From: Akanthomyces muscarius
Taxonomy: Eukaryota; Ascomycota; Sordariomycetes; Hypocreales; Cordycipitaceae
Direction: 5' to 3'
Length of the DNA stretch: 64,000 nucleotides
Assembly: GCF_028009165.1 (NCBI RefSeq)
Contig: NC_079242.1
Span: 1,984,001 to 2,048,000 of the forward strand
The first letter of the stretch is position 1. Every line of letters begins with the position of its first letter. The notes under the pieces are model-generated. The model made no database searches and had not been told where the DNA came from. It saw only the letters and a program-made list of their open reading frames with translations. Position numbers and translations under genes: made by a program. Positions 1 through 10,112 of the stretch are shown here, one piece after another.

Positions 1-2
1 GC

Positions 3-434
3 TCCTGGGGGGAGAGCCCTGAAATAGTCGAAGATGCGGCAGCGTGCATGCAAAGCTGCTCCAAGCTGCTCGCAGCACAGCCAGAGACGATGGCGAATCG
101 CCAGTTGCTACTGCAGCTTGTGACGGGACTTGACGAGCACGAGCAACTTGCAGCCGAATCACTTCGCTCAATTGTGTTGAAAAGCGTGCGAGAGCAAGGT
201 TCTTCTGTCGTGGCAAAGCAAGCGTGTGACGCGTACGCGAAGCTGCTGGGTGATCTGGGAGCTGTGCGGACCTTGCTGAAAGAATCCGAAATTGGCGATG
301 GGGCTCTTCGACAGGCTTGCATTGGTGTTCTGAAGGGTACACCGAAATACAGTCAGACATTGAAGACGCAAGGTGTCAAGACGTTGTCGATCGAAGAGTG
401 TGTTGGTATGGATTATCAAGATATCGCAGAGTGA
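3..434 (+). CDS. 3' end of a helical-repeat-like protein gene (partial)
   Basis: The frame is open from the left edge of the window to the TGA at 432-434, so only the last 143 codons or so are present and the start lies upstream. The segment is rich in Leu, Ala, Glu and Gln and reads as a series of amphipathic helices, as in HEAT/ARM-type solenoids; there is no transmembrane segment or catalytic motif. The end of the protein is acidic (a short DYQDIAE tail). The C-terminal part of an Hsm3/PSMD5-like proteasome chaperone would fit this appearance, but that is only a guess, and other ARM-fold proteins fit equally well. No intron signal interrupts the frame. The next gene starts about 470 bp downstream on the same strand. 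Confidence 0.6.
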   Translation, partial: SWGESPEIVEDAAACMQSCSKLLAAQPETMANRQLLLQLVTGLDEHEQLAAESLRSIVLKSVREQGSSVVAKQACDAYAKLLGDLGAVRTLLKESEIGDGALRQACIGVLKGTPKYSQTLKTQGVKTLSIEECVGMDYQDIAE

Positions 435-903
435 ATGGATCGATGTGGCTCATTGTATATTACCGGGCCAGTGTATGGCTGTTAAATATATGCAACTAGA
501 TGTATATTTAATGGAATCCGAGAACACTGTATACAATTTCAGTATCTGATCATGTTGGAGTCGAAATGAATCAAGAGTAGCTCCACGGAGCCAAGTTGCT
601 GCATATTTCGGTCCGTTATTTCCGCCTACAGTTTTCAGATGATTTAGACTATAACAGCTTAGATGATGCTGAAGTTGACGATCTTGTGCATCTACCGGGC
701 GCTTGCTCATGGGCGCGCCCCATCCTGGCCGCCTTTCCGGCTGCCTTGTGCGACCGACCCAACGTGAAATACGCGCCGAGACCATGTGTTCCGCATTTGC
801 GCTTCACTTTGCAGCCATGTCTTCCATCTTTGCACCAAGAGCAAAGCAAATTACAACTTCAAGATCCTCTCCCCATGTCGAAATCTAGGCTGGGGCCGCC
901 AAA
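435..903. other. intergenic, 469 bp
   Basis: This spacer holds the terminator region of the left-edge gene and the promoter of the gene at 904. The first 200 bp are AT-rich (for example 481-560), as expected of a 3' UTR. The last 40 bp before the ATG read CCAAAATGTC at the start, a good fungal start context. I see no further coding sequence. Confidence 0.5.
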
Positions 904-1623
904 ATGTCTCTGCCAGCCAAGCGCAAGGGAGCAGGCGAGGAAGCTGCAGACGACGTTGTTGGTCAGCCAGGATCAACTGTGAAGCGGCAACGCACCGACG
1001 AAGCTGGCACTGCTACTGTGAAGAGAGAGCCGTCAGATAGAAGTGCATACAGTGATTCGGGGGAAATCAGCCTCGAGAGGGCCGTGGAGCAGGAGGAGCG
1101 GCCAATCAGTCCCATGACAAGGATAGTGAAGCTCAGAGATGGGCAGGGCATCATCAAGCAGGAGGAACCACCCACGAGCCACATCAACGTTACTGCTACC
1201 AAGATGGAAAGCCCGGCGAGGTTGCAAAGCAGAGAGCGAGGAAGCTCCGGCATCCCGGACACGACCGAGGAGCCAAGCGAGCGACAGCAGCGACGCAGCG
1301 CCGCTCCGTCGCCGTTTGCCTCTGCGCACAGCGCACAGCGCCGCCTCATCGGCCTCCAGGACATCCCCTCGGTACTCGCGAGCGTCCTCGTCCCCGGCGC
1401 CAGCAACCCCGGCCGCTGCCCCTGCGGCCACTACCTCTTCTACGCGGTCTGCAGGCACGTCTGCAGGACCGAGGCCTTCAAGTGCGGCGCTCGGCGGGCG
1501 CGCTCCGGCGCCGCCGTCTTTTGCGCGGTCCCCGCGCCGCGGCACAATGTCGACGACTGCATTGTCAACCAGCCTTGCCCGCACTGCCTCGATCCCACCC
1601 CCGTGGTGCTGCTCGGACAGTAA
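904..1623 (+). CDS. Cys/His-rich hypothetical protein, 239 aa
   Basis: This is a single-exon frame. The ATG at 904 has a strong context (CAAAATG). Residues 1-150 are hydrophilic, Lys/Arg/Glu/Ser-rich and probably disordered, with a basic stretch near residues 26-33 (VKRQR) and two KREP/KQEEP-type motifs that resemble sumoylation consensus sites. The last 75 residues are different. They hold a compact Cys/His pattern (CPCGH, then CRHVCR, CG, FC, and a final CPHC), which looks like a zinc-binding module. I recall comparable short C-G-H/C-R-H modules in uncharacterised fungal proteins, but I do not know a function. The basic tract suggests a nuclear location; this is inference. The C-terminal part is much richer in G+C than the N-terminal part. 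A long antisense frame overlaps it and is taken to be a shadow. Confidence 0.65.
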   Translation: MSLPAKRKGAGEEAADDVVGQPGSTVKRQRTDEAGTATVKREPSDRSAYSDSGEISLERAVEQEERPISPMTRIVKLRDGQGIIKQEEPPTSHINVTATKMESPARLQSRERGSSGIPDTTEEPSERQQRRSAAPSPFASAHSAQRRLIGLQDIPSVLASVLVPGASNPGRCPCGHYLFYAVCRHVCRTEAFKCGARRARSGAAVFCAVPAPRHNVDDCIVNQPCPHCLDPTPVVLLGQ

Positions 1624-4600
1624 AGCCTCCTGTGGGTGTAAGCACTCGCGCAGAGAGGTAATTTCGTTTCCCCGTGGAGCTTTGTGACCAGGGCAACGGG
1701 GAAGAAGAAGAAGTGGAAAGGGCAAAATCACGTCTGCGACATATGAGAAACTCGGGATCTCGAAAAAAAAAAATTGAGTCATCGCGAGGTTACATGTCCG
1801 CACAGCCCCTTCCTACTTTTGGTGGTCATATGAGCCGGTATGAGGGATATTGCTCGCTAGGCTGCGGTGTTTTTCTCCGTTTCTCCCTCGGATCAGCCCT
1901 CCGAGTGGCATGTTTTAACTTGCTGTTGAGCCATTTGGTACTTTTGGAAATTATGTATTGATTTTTCCCTTTGGGTCTGTGCTAGTCCTGTGCAATGACG
2001 CAGCGGCCAAGAAATGTCGCATAGCAAAGGATCAAAGTCTAGAACTCTAGATCTGCATAAACAATAGTCACACTTATAGGAAGTCTTATTTTGCCTCCGT
2101 TCCTTTTGTTGCTAATTCTATACCGCTTGGTTTGATGGAAAAACATGGGGAGCGGTAGACACGAGTGCAGCACCGCGAACGCCTATTGTCACAATCGTCA
2201 ACGTCCCGCCTGCTGATGGATGCATCGTGCGCGTAATAGGAGTAGCATTGCGTGTAGTTGGTATTTGAGAAATGCCAGTCAACTATACGGTAATTCAGGT
2301 AGCGAATTTTCTCTCCCGATTATTTTTCAACTTCGATCTAGGGGCATGGTGACGCATCTGGTCGGCGTTTCAGCACCTGCAAGCATAATGAACTTACGAT
2401 TTATTAAGACGCAGTCTTGTAAGAAAGAATGCAGATAATTATTCGCTCTCAGATACTTGAACTGTCCATCACATCAACGTGAACAAGAAACAAGCTGCAT
2501 CAACCTGACAGGGAAGGTTGGTCTATTGGCCGCATAATGGGGAAAGTGGTCGTCAAACCCAATCAATGGCTTTACAGACTTTTAGGCGGGTACGATCGAT
2601 AATCATACGTTTGATATAGCATTTGTATGAGTCGTACCTTGCTTTTCTTCTTTTTGTCGTCTACGACAAGTAAAACAGCACCGAATAAAACACACAAAAA
2701 CCTCGTGGACATTTACATGGTATCTTGCGCAGGGCAAGATATCCAATCTCGGCAACGACATGTTTGCCTCCTGTCCACTTGTGTGCTAGAATTGAAGAAA
2801 AGTAGATAGATTATCATGGACGCAGCCTAATCAAGGGCTGATGAATGTTCTAGTGGGATGTTGGCAGGCATCATTGACTCTGGCCATAGGGCCTGCGAAT
2901 GACGCTATTCATGCTCATTGCATGTTTGCATCCAAAGGCGTGCGATCCTACGCAGAAGTACATGACGCCACTGTATGTATATTCAAATTATCGGGCGGCG
3001 CCAAGCTACCATGCATGGCGTAGTGGTTGGGATCGCGCCATTTGGAATGCGGCCTTGGGAGGAGAGCAAAACAAAAGTACCACTAACATGCCCATCACAT
3101 CCCGTATAGGCTGAACAGCAACTCAGCCGCAGCAATTGCGTATTAAAGTTGATTGGTATGTGAACAATTGAGGACAAGAGCAGCTGAACGCATGTCTGAG
3201 CTTCACAGAATGTCGTGACGACTTAAACGCCGAAGGCAGGCGCCGCGTGACTGTAGCGAGGTACACCCTGCGATATTCAGGAATTATTCTGCATGCCAGT
3301 GCTTCCAGTCATTTCTACTGTACCATCAGGTACACGGACTATCCTCCACGGAAAAAGATGCCGAGGTATTTGAACAAGGAAAAAAAGTCAAAATGCTTAG
3401 CGCCTGTGTGTGCTTTGAGTCGATGAAAACAGCCCACTGCAGAAGCCTGTTTGGGCACAGCAGCCCTGGCTCACGCTTAGCAAAGGACTAACAGTATTGT
3501 GATTGTTATTTTCGAATGTGTGGCTACTACGAAAATAAAATAAAAATTTGTGCACTGGAAAAAAATTCGTCATCCCGCGTGTGGCCTGTTGGCACCAATT
3601 CTCGATTCGTTGGCGCCCCTGTGGCCACGAGGAAGCCATCGTTGGCGTACAACGTGCATCTTGGACTGGCCATTATACCACACGCCGCGTTCCCACAGAA
3701 TCGCGTTGTGGGCATCGCACCAGAGCGGCCTCAGGTGAAGATGGGCTGCAATACAAGGGAGCAGGTGGGCTGCGAATAGTTCGGGTGCAAATTTTTCAAT
3801 GGCCCGTAATTGTCAAAATCTCCCACGGGGCCTGAAGCTCGATCGGGAAACGGCGATTCACCGAATTGTGCCTTGTTCATTTGTCTCTCTCCGAGACTCT
3901 GCATAATTGTGCAGCTCATTTTTCTATGGTCAATGCGGAGCATATTTCTGACATTGTGATGAGGTGGTCCACAGAATGCTGTGCCATTTTGCGTCCCTTT
4001 GCCTCCCATAGGATTTCACGACAGCGGCCGTCAATAATGAAAGTTGGGGCAAGGCTAGGGCACTGCAGCTTACTGATACTAGCTCGGCAGTGCTTGGTAG
4101 TGCCAACACCGTTGGACAAAAAGCCGCTTTCAACAACATTGTCAGGCTGCCGTGTGAGATTTTGGGCTATCGGAGGATAGGAGGAAGCTCATCGTCTTCC
4201 TTCGCCTATTCTCGAGCCTGCATGTTGTGCATGTCTCCCGTCAGCAGGTCTGACGGCAGCCCAGCTAACATCTCCGACCTAGCCACAGCTGATACTGGAC
4301 GGTGCAGCTAATAATGAAAGGAAGCGAGTTCCGCATTGTGGAGAGCAAGTTAGCTTTTGGATGATTGTGCGTCTTCTCACAAGCCAGGTAACGTTTTTCC
4401 CACCGACCCGGATGGCCGCGCCGCCGTTTAAGGGAGCGAGCAATTTGTTCGCCAGGCCCTGGGGTCAACGTGAGCTAGGTACAGAGAGCAAGTATCGATC
4501 TGGTTCATATTGAATAATATAAATGCAGCAGCATCCCACTAACGAGAAAGGGTCGGGTTGCTTCTGGCCTATTCGGGCGTTGAGCGCATAGCGTGGCAGC

Positions 4601-7600
4601 ATTAGCTGCGGGACGTTAGCTAAGAATACCAGTATGCCCCCGTTTACACCACTTGTCTGGGCAATGGCACAACTGCCCTCTTACTCGCCTCCCATAACGC
4701 GATGGGATATCCACAAAGGCGATGTTTTCTCGCCATCGCGTCAGGATAACGTAAGAGTCTGGACGGAATTGGTAGTACAGCTCTTGAGCTTTGGAGGATT
4801 CCGCGAGGGCGCCCCAGTCCAAACAGCCCCTTTGTGACCGGCAATGATACTTTTGCTGTCACGGGAGTCGGAGGCTGAGACGGCTTGCCAAACAGCACCG
4901 AGCCGAGGCGCTGGATACATGGTGGTGACCTCACCGTTTGAATAGCGCCTTGCGGCAGCTAACTTAAGTGAGGGCCGAGGATGGGCATTGCTGCGCGAGG
5001 ACGCCATCGCGGCCCATCTTGCCTCTTTTGAGCCAGTGTCACCTGAACTCGCAATTCGCCCTGGCTTGCGGCTTGCTCCAAGATGCGGGGGTTATGTCGC
5101 TCGTCGGCCCAGCTAAGAATACTTGCGGATCCCCCGCTAGTTAGTAAATAGCCACTTGAGCAGCCCATTTTGCTAGCGTCCTGATGATACATATCCTGGG
5201 GTTCTGGTCAGAATTGTGTTTTGGCTTTGATTCGGCAGCGCATGCCCGGCTGAATATGCTCGGGCTTATAGCTCGCCAATCCTCTATATCCTGAGGAATT
5301 CTGGCCCGATTCGTATGAGCAGCTATCATACTCTGCTTGTCTGCATGCCGGCTATGAGGGGGTTGTTGTCGGGGTCCAGGCAAAGGGCTGAGTGAGACAC
5401 AGCGCTGGCCCGGTCGCAAAGTGCGGGCGAGACACCTACGTTAGCGCTTGGTCGATGATCGGGAAAAACCATTGACAAGTAATGTTTGAGCATGGTGCCC
5501 GAAGCTGCTCCCTCCTTTCCGTCGGATTACTCGAAACGGATGTGCCCATGGCGCGCCCAACGTTGACTGTCCAATCCCCTCTCCAACTTGAACCCTGGCT
5601 GCATTAGGGTGGTTGAGGAGGATACGGTCCGAGTATTAGCAGCGCACCACGGCATCGATGGCAAGGTAGCAATAGCTTGTAGTGGTCGGTCGCGGCGGAC
5701 GGTAGATCGCCCGCCTGTCCAGGCCACGGCTTCGGGCTGCCAAGGTGTGAAAGACACTGCAAGCTGTCAAGGGTTGCCGTTGGCAGGAGGCGCCGTGGCC
5801 GAAGTAACGCGGAAAGAACCGTATCATCGCCTGGCAGTGATGAGTGATGACTGACTGCCCACGGTGGTATCTGGTATCCGATATGGCAAGAGCAGCTGGA
5901 CATCTCGCCGCACAGCGGGCTGAATCCGATAGCGATGCTGGGGTAGATAACGGTGCCTGTCTGCAAGCTTATCAGGGCTGGCGCAGGGACAAAGCATATC
6001 GCGTGGCGCATCACAGCACAAGCGGACTAGACATTTAGTGAGCGCTTGAAGATAGAGAATAGCATGACCGAGGCATCGTTATCGGGGCGTCATGCTGCCG
6101 TGTGCAGAAGTAAACAATGTGCGTTTTGCCCCGTCAACGCTCGTCTGGCCGGTGGCAGGTGACAGACGGCATCTGGTGGGCTGCCAGCAAACGCTCTCTC
6201 CCAACTGTCATCTGTGCTATCTGCAGATACTTTGATACGACATCTCCATACGCATTCTTGCCTGTGCCAGAAGACGGCTTCGTACCTATATCTACCGCGC
6301 GAGCGGCCAGCTGATCAATTTTCTTGCTTCGCTAGTTTCGTCAGACCAAGGTGGAATTGCTTTACTTGTCTTGGCCTCACGCAACCCACCCCCAGATTTG
6401 GCCAGCCGGGACACATCATACCCCCACCCCTTTGCATCAGCAGGAGCATCACATCTGTCTGGCCGTGGCTTCTTCTAAAGCTGCAAGAGTTTCATCGGTA
6501 GCTGCACAACTGCGCGACTGCACAAGTCGACACTCTGCGGCTGGCTCCTTCGTTTGACAGCTCACGGCTTGCACAATTGCTACGCTCCCACCCCACCGCC
6601 ACTACAAACCTCCCTTTAGCGTTGCGGGGAGGAAAAAAAACCCCAACTTACACAATCGAGCAGGCGATATCCTTGCTGCGGGTACGAAAGGAAATTATAT
6701 CCTGACTCCAGAGACAGTACAGCTAATTTTTTTATCCGAACAGAGCACAGCCTACGCTTTTCTCCCTTGAGTGGCAGACACGTTGCACCCTTACTGCCCA
6801 GCTCGGTCGGCCAAGCTCGCAAGACGACACAATTGACCGAGAGTCGCGAACGGCGTCGCGCCGTGGCTCTGTTGCTCCACCAGACAGCAATAAAAAAGAG
6901 ACGGACAGAGGCTGGCCCTGGCTATCCAGGTTGTCCAGGACGAACGCACAAGGACCTTGTGGGCTGGCAGCTCGGACACACAAGCGCCGCACACACCAGC
7001 TGCGCACACACAATCCCGGCCACTGGATAGACACCACCCGGGTGCTATCCACTTTAATAGTCTGTCAACATTGAACTGTGACAAAGCAAGGGCGACAGGC
7101 TGTGTGGCAAGTGGGTGTCGCAGTTTATTGTTGCTGGCAGCGTGCCTGTCTCGCAGGTCAACAGGCTGTCCATCAAGGCCAGAGAGCCGCCCGCTTCTGG
7201 CACCAAGAACGCCTCCGGTCCGCTATTTTACGTCCCACCTAACACCAGGGGATAGCAAGAAAAAAAAAAGGATTTTTTTATGCCCTTTGCAGGCGCAGCA
7301 CGTCTCCACTTGCAGCCGATTTGCAAAGTCGTCCAGTCAATCACGACACCGGGTCGAGTCACACGTCAAGGCTTGCGCAAGTTCGAGGGGGGCGTGTGTC
7401 TGTTCTTTGCTGCTGGCTAAAGTACAGGACAGCGCCAGAAAATTTGGTCAAGGGAAGCCTAAAACTATACAATAGACCCCTGCCCGACACCAGGCCGAAA
7501 AGACCGTTTACGTTCTCGTCGCTTTCTGTTTTTAATACCAGACTTCCCTCCCCATCCCAGACGACAGCCTGCTCTTACACCCTCACTCACCACCCGAGCA

Positions 7601-8210
7601 ACTCCCAACCCTGGTTTACCTTGCATCCCGCCGATTCGGAGCCAGATCCACCGCTCCTCGCCACGAGCAAGATTAGTCACTTGCTCACGCATTTTAAACT
7701 TCGCGACTGATTTGGAGACCCGGTCCTGTGCGCTGACTACCGATCTTTGGTCCACTCCTGGGCCCCGTCAGCATACGGGCCAAGCGGAACGCCGAGCTAC
7801 GGTCGCATTGCGACAGAAGAGACAAAAAAGAGTCACATCGGTAATAAAGCCGGGCCTTCTGCCATTCTTCACTTTTCTTTTCTTTGCAACTCCTCTCACG
7901 CTCCTCCAAATTGCATGCGGCCTGCATAACAATTGCGCGCCCAATCCTCGACATCATTCGATTAGTCGTCTCTGTTCCTGTACTACGGCCCAATCTACCT
8001 TGCCCGACGCCGATCGCCTTGCACCGACTTTGGACTCGGCTCATTCAACGGCGGTGACGTGCTGCACCTCAACACGAACGCGTTTGGCCACTTCGACTCG
8101 TCCATTTTGTTCACCTTCTTTCGGTCGTGGGGCTTGCCCAACAAGACTCGCTGCAAATTTTACAACTTCATCCCTACACGAATCCGTCCTCATCTTCCAA
8201 CAACGCAGCC
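1624..8210. other. gene-poor stretch, 6.6 kb
   Basis: No open frame here shows a recognisable domain, convincing codon use or spliced continuity. The base composition is mixed rather than strongly AT-rich, so it does not look like a heavily RIP-mutated transposon. The interval 4600-6020 (minus strand) holds several short, protein-like but frame-broken stretches that may be a decayed gene. From about 6600 to 8210 the plus strand is rich in pyrimidine runs and probably serves as promoter and 5' leader of the Ecl1-like gene. No terminal inverted repeats, target-site duplications or tRNA-like folds were recognised. Confidence 0.45.
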
Positions 8211-9068
8211 ATGCCTCACCAGAGACGCAAGTCGGGCCACGGCCACAGCGGTGCCGACATCCGCAAGTCCGACTCCTCCAGGCAGGTTCGCCCTACCATA
8301 TCGCGTCGATACACCCCTACAACGATACAACGCTCGTCGAGGACTCCGCGCTACGAATCGTCTTCTGAAGACGAGAGCTTCCCACAATTCTGGTATGTTT
8401 TCTCCTCTCAATGCCGCCAGGACGCCTAATGTATGGCGCATCACTCCACCAATTGCCCCGCTAACACGATCTCCTCAGCATGTCTTGCGAGAAGCAATTC
8501 CTCCCGGCCAGCGACAACTTTCTCTACTGCTCTGAAAGGTAATTACAATCTGATACCTGTATACTCTCGGCCTTGCCCTCTTTGCACCTACTAACGGGCT
8601 CTATATAGCTGCCGCCGATCCGACCAGTCCTCGCATTCTGCCTCATACAGCTCCTACAGCGGCGCCAACGACTACAGCTTGGCCCGTCGTCAATCGTACT
8701 ACGGCTCCGACTCCGAGCCCAAGGATATCATCCCGCAGGCATCGCCATCCAGGCCTGGCTCCATGCTTCTCGCGACGTCACCTCCCGCAACTCCCGGCAC
8801 ATACTACGGATCCAAGCCGGAGTCCGCCCTCTCCGCACTCCGTTCCCTGACGGCGATCCACCCGCCCAGCCCACCATCACCAACAAGCAGCGCTGGTGGA
8901 TTCTGGCTTTTTGGGAAAAGCACTGCCACGAGCCCCAGCTCGTCGTATGCCCGTCCTTACATGATGGAAACCAGCCATACGTACCACGGATCCACCGACC
9001 GCCCGCTTCCATCAAGGTCGTCCCGCCCCAAGAGCACCGAGCTCGTCACTCCCATAACTGGCAGGTGA
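8211..9068 (+). CDS. Ecl1-like small zinc-knuckle protein, 233 aa
   Basis: Three exons are inferred: 8211-8392, 8479-8538 and 8609-9068. The introns are 86 and 70 bp, with GTATGT and GTAATT donors and CTAAC branch sites. Splicing creates C61-x2-C64 and, 13 residues later, C78-x3-C82 followed by RRSDQ. This CxxC/CSESCRxxD pattern is that of the fungal Ecl1-type life-span regulatory family, known from fission yeast as small zinc-binding proteins that extend chronological life span and respond to starvation. The regions on both sides (residues 1-60 and 90-233) are Ser/Pro/Arg/Tyr-rich and probably disordered, with a Ser/Thr-Pro-rich segment after residue 110 that could be phosphorylated. Both intron positions fall next to zinc-ligand residues, so the domain is invisible in any unspliced frame. 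Family assignment rests on the Cys pattern only. Confidence 0.7.
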
Positions 9069-10112
9069 TTGGGTGCCGCAATGCGTTGCGCGGATTGAAA
9101 AAAAAAAGGTGGTCGTTTTACCAGCAGCAGCGGACGGGCTGGGCAGCATTCAAAGTCGTGTTTATCACCTCTCATTACAACTGTTCACATATACGGACTT
9201 ACGCATTTCACGAAAGCATTCAACGAACATATTTCAACTCTTTTTCTTCTTCTTTTTATTCCTCTGGAATCGGCGTCCTGATTTTATTATTTTGTTTGTT
9301 ATTTTCTGTTATACTTGGGAAGCCATAATGTATAGGAGGTCGGGAAAACACAGGAAACTGGAGTCACAAAAACAGTGGGAAATGAAGCATATTTCACCAT
9401 GACATGGAGGCTTTTTTAATAGCATTACACACGATTTATTCTTACAACTAACTGAACTTTTTCACTCTTCAGAAGGAAAGCAATTGGTGGCACAAGGCGT
9501 CCTGATTTGCTTTTAATTGCATCACCAGGATCGATGCCTGCAGCGTTGGAGCGTTTTTGGTAGTTTCAAGGGAACAAAGACGACGGACGCTTTTCAAGAG
9601 TCGTGCTCTCTATATATAGATGATACAAATTCGCTTCAGCGCAGCATTAGATAGTCAACAATATATATTTCAACTTTGTTGAAACACAGCACATGTTTCA
9701 AGCATCTTGCTTCATGGAACTTGGACTATTGCAGGCTGTGGCCGTAAAATGTGATTCATGTCGTAGCTGGAGCTGGTGCAATGCAGAACCCGTTACCGGT
9801 TGAGGACATAATGGCGAAATAGGAAAGAAGTAACAGAATCAGCTCGCAGTAAATGCCATACATGAAAACATAAAAAACAAGGGCGCCGCCACCTTTTCCC
9901 CCCAACTTCCTCCTCTTATGCCGCTCCCTTCCTCCCATTTGACAAGACAATCGAAAGAAGAAAAGAAAAGGGCTGAGATTTGGGGGTTTTAAAAAGAAAA
10001 AACTCTTGGGACTTTTTCCTGCAAAACAATAAAATACTACACAATGCATAAAGCCGTCACACACACTCTCTCTCTCTCCAGCTCTCGTCCGCGCACCCCT
10101 GCACGCAGGTCG
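9069..10112. other. convergent 3' intergenic, 1.04 kb
   Basis: This lies between the stop codons of the Ecl1-like gene and the flippase gene, which point towards each other. It is AT-rich with T-rich tracts near 9236-9310, a TATATATA run at about 9613 and purine-rich DNA near 9950-10010, as expected for 3' UTRs and poly(A) sites. A CT dinucleotide run lies at about 10063-10078. No coding sequence was recognised. Confidence 0.5.

Noticed and set aside
1033..1803. 256-codon minus-strand frame
   Set aside because: It overlaps the Cys/His-rich gene on the other strand and has no start context, domain or splice support.
5600..5615. single TTAGGG
   Set aside because: One isolated hexamer is not a telomeric array. 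No tandem TTAGGG or CCCTAA was seen anywhere in the window.
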